Positions 62,867 through 64,000 of a stretch of DNA of 64,000 bases are shown here, piece after piece. This stretch comes from Bedellia somnulentella. Lineage: Eukaryota > Arthropoda > Insecta > Lepidoptera > Bedelliidae. Position numbers and translations under genes: made by a program. The DNA lies in assembly GCA_963576735.1 (NCBI GenBank), contig OY755179.1:4092001-4156000 (forward strand). The letters run 5' to 3'. The notes beneath the pieces were generated by a model. That model was not told the DNA's origin, ran no database searches, and worked only from the letters and a program-made list of their open reading frames with translations. Each line of letters opens with the position of its first letter. The stretch's first letter is position 1.

Positions 62867-64000
62867 CTAAAGGTCCCTTCGTGCTGCTATATCGTTAATA
62901 GGATATTTTTCTAACCAATTCAATGAAGCAACGGCAGACCTTAAGCTACCTGGTGAGGTCTGCACACCTGCTTCACTGAGTTGTCTCTTTACCCATCCCC
63001 CGATAACAGTAGGTGACGCAGCTTTAACAACATTTCCCCTGACTGAAATAAATAGATTTACTATAGATCCCCTAATGCATTGAGTGCATTGTTTTAGAGT
63101 CCTTAACCAAAATACAGGATCTATAATTACATCGTCTGCCTTTAACAAAGTCCAACTTGATTGCCGATGTGAAACACTATCAGTTTTTGAACCGAACAAT
63201 GGATGAAGGATAATAGAGTCACCCCTATCAATAAAATGATCAGAATCACAACATAAAAGGGATAAATCGTGGACTCTACGACCCGAGGTTAAAAGTAGAA
63301 TTGATGCTGTTCTTGAAGATACCTCAAATATATTATTTATGTCTGGAAAGTTATTCTTTAAATGTCTTATGAAAACTCTAGCATCCCAGATTGGCGCTTT
63401 CGGTGCGACGGGTTTTGCTAACGAGATTGCTCTTAAAATATGTTTTACTAAATGGTTTGACGTGATGCTAATTTCTGACAGTGTTTCACATACTGAAGCA
63501 ATGACTGATTTATGTACAAGAATCGTACGATAGGCTAGCCCTTCAGTGACATGTAGATATGCTAAGTATCTTGCCACATCGTTAGGTTGTGGTAACTGTG
63601 AATTAATACTATTTGTATGACACCACCTCGACCATCTCTCCCAGATAGGAGCATAGGTTGTTCGAGTTGAAGGTCTCCAACACGATGCTAAGAGCTGTTT
63701 TTCTTCAGATGACCAGGAACTAGTTAGGAAATCCCACCCGAAATGAGCCAGGCTTCGAACTTCAGGTGACTGATTTGTGGGGGAGCCCGCTTCGTTTTCG
63801 TGTCTATTAGGTTGAGTTCGAGATTCGGTATCTTGAGAGATGTCGTCAGTGGTCTGTTTTTCAGATCCGGCAGCCAAAAGGGTTTTGTCCATTTTGGGGC
63901 TATTATTATGTAACGACCCCCGGACGTGTTGAGATGGCTTAAAACCCGAGGAAGAAGGCTGGGTGGTGGAAATATCCAAGCCAGGTCGAATGTCTAGGAT
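62867..64000 (-). pseudogene. Tyrosine recombinase of a DIRS-like retrotransposon, C-terminus broken
   Basis: The frame is open to the right window edge, so the true start lies beyond 64000; residue numbers count from the Met at 63979. It has a serine/glutamine-rich N-terminal segment, then a core-binding domain (SCWRPSTRTTYAPIWERWSR, about 99-118, to LAYRTILVHKSVIASV). The catalytic part has LLLTSGRRVHDLSLL (first arginine, about 234) and SLRSAVASLNWL (second arginine, about 347). The frame stops after IAARRDL. The expected tryptophan segment is missing, and the tyrosine-containing TFRKYY is read in another frame immediately downstream (about 62835-62870). Such enzymes integrate circular DNA copies of DIRS/Ngaro-type elements. 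A Crypton-type recombinase is the alternative. Confidence 0.8.

Noticed and set aside
62867..63979. Phage-type integrase or bacterial insertion
   Set aside because: The recombinase layout and surrounding eukaryotic repeats fit a DIRS-like retrotransposon; no bacterial genes are nearby.

Overview
This window looks like insect nuclear DNA, most likely from a moth or butterfly. It is AT-rich and spliced, with no bacterial-style gene packing, and it is saturated with transposons. The Helitron termini (TC...CTAG inserted between A and T, with a GC-rich subterminal block) and a very abundant retroposon ending in a GTGAGTATATGTATG tail are of a kind I associate with Lepidoptera. The order is an inference from repeat style, not from a species-specific gene.

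Only one host gene is clear. On the minus strand, 42470-58052 holds an 11-exon gene for a TBC1D15/TBC1D17-type Rab GTPase-activating protein of about 646 residues. All splice sites and phases close, and the arginine and glutamine fingers are present. Its intron 5 contains the most unusual structure of the window: a tandem array (47957-51555) of about 13 extra copies of exon 5. Five copies keep an open frame, a splice donor and a CAG acceptor that would join exon 4 to exon 6 in frame. A 1.4 kb inverted-repeat transposon has landed in the array, and a neighbouring unit preserves its empty target site. A separate small acceptor-plus-ORF at 40509-40577 may be a terminal exon.

The rest is mobile DNA. 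A non-LTR retrotransposon with a YADD reverse transcriptase (best copy 34499-36551, 15-bp target duplication) has about 15 truncated relatives. Two non-autonomous families, an abundant SINE-like repeat called here SINE-1 and a tRNA-headed SINE called tSINE, end in a similar block: a CCC...GGG hairpin followed by GCCGTGAG or GGCGTGAA and a short-period tail. This suggests that the LINE mobilises both. Other residents are a mariner nested in a Helitron (3022-6263), a second Helitron cut cleanly into a tandem repeat (28780-29836), and an RNase H-bearing LINE split by a MITE (30142-32019). There is also a TIR transposon with a decayed protein I cannot assign to a superfamily (7807-8949), two elements sharing TGTCGCAG ends (18383-18997 and 48835-50226), and a palindromic element carrying two divergent tRNA-like units (21690-22175). 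Several MITE families, a hAT fragment (59721-60044) and a broken DIRS-like tyrosine recombinase running off the right edge (62867-64000) complete the set.

Layout: 1-27 kb repeats only; 27-32 kb tandem repeat, Helitron and RNase H LINE; 34-38 kb the main LINE; 38-40.5 kb AT-rich with no call; 40.5-58.1 kb the TBC gene and its intronic repeats; 58-64 kb further transposons.
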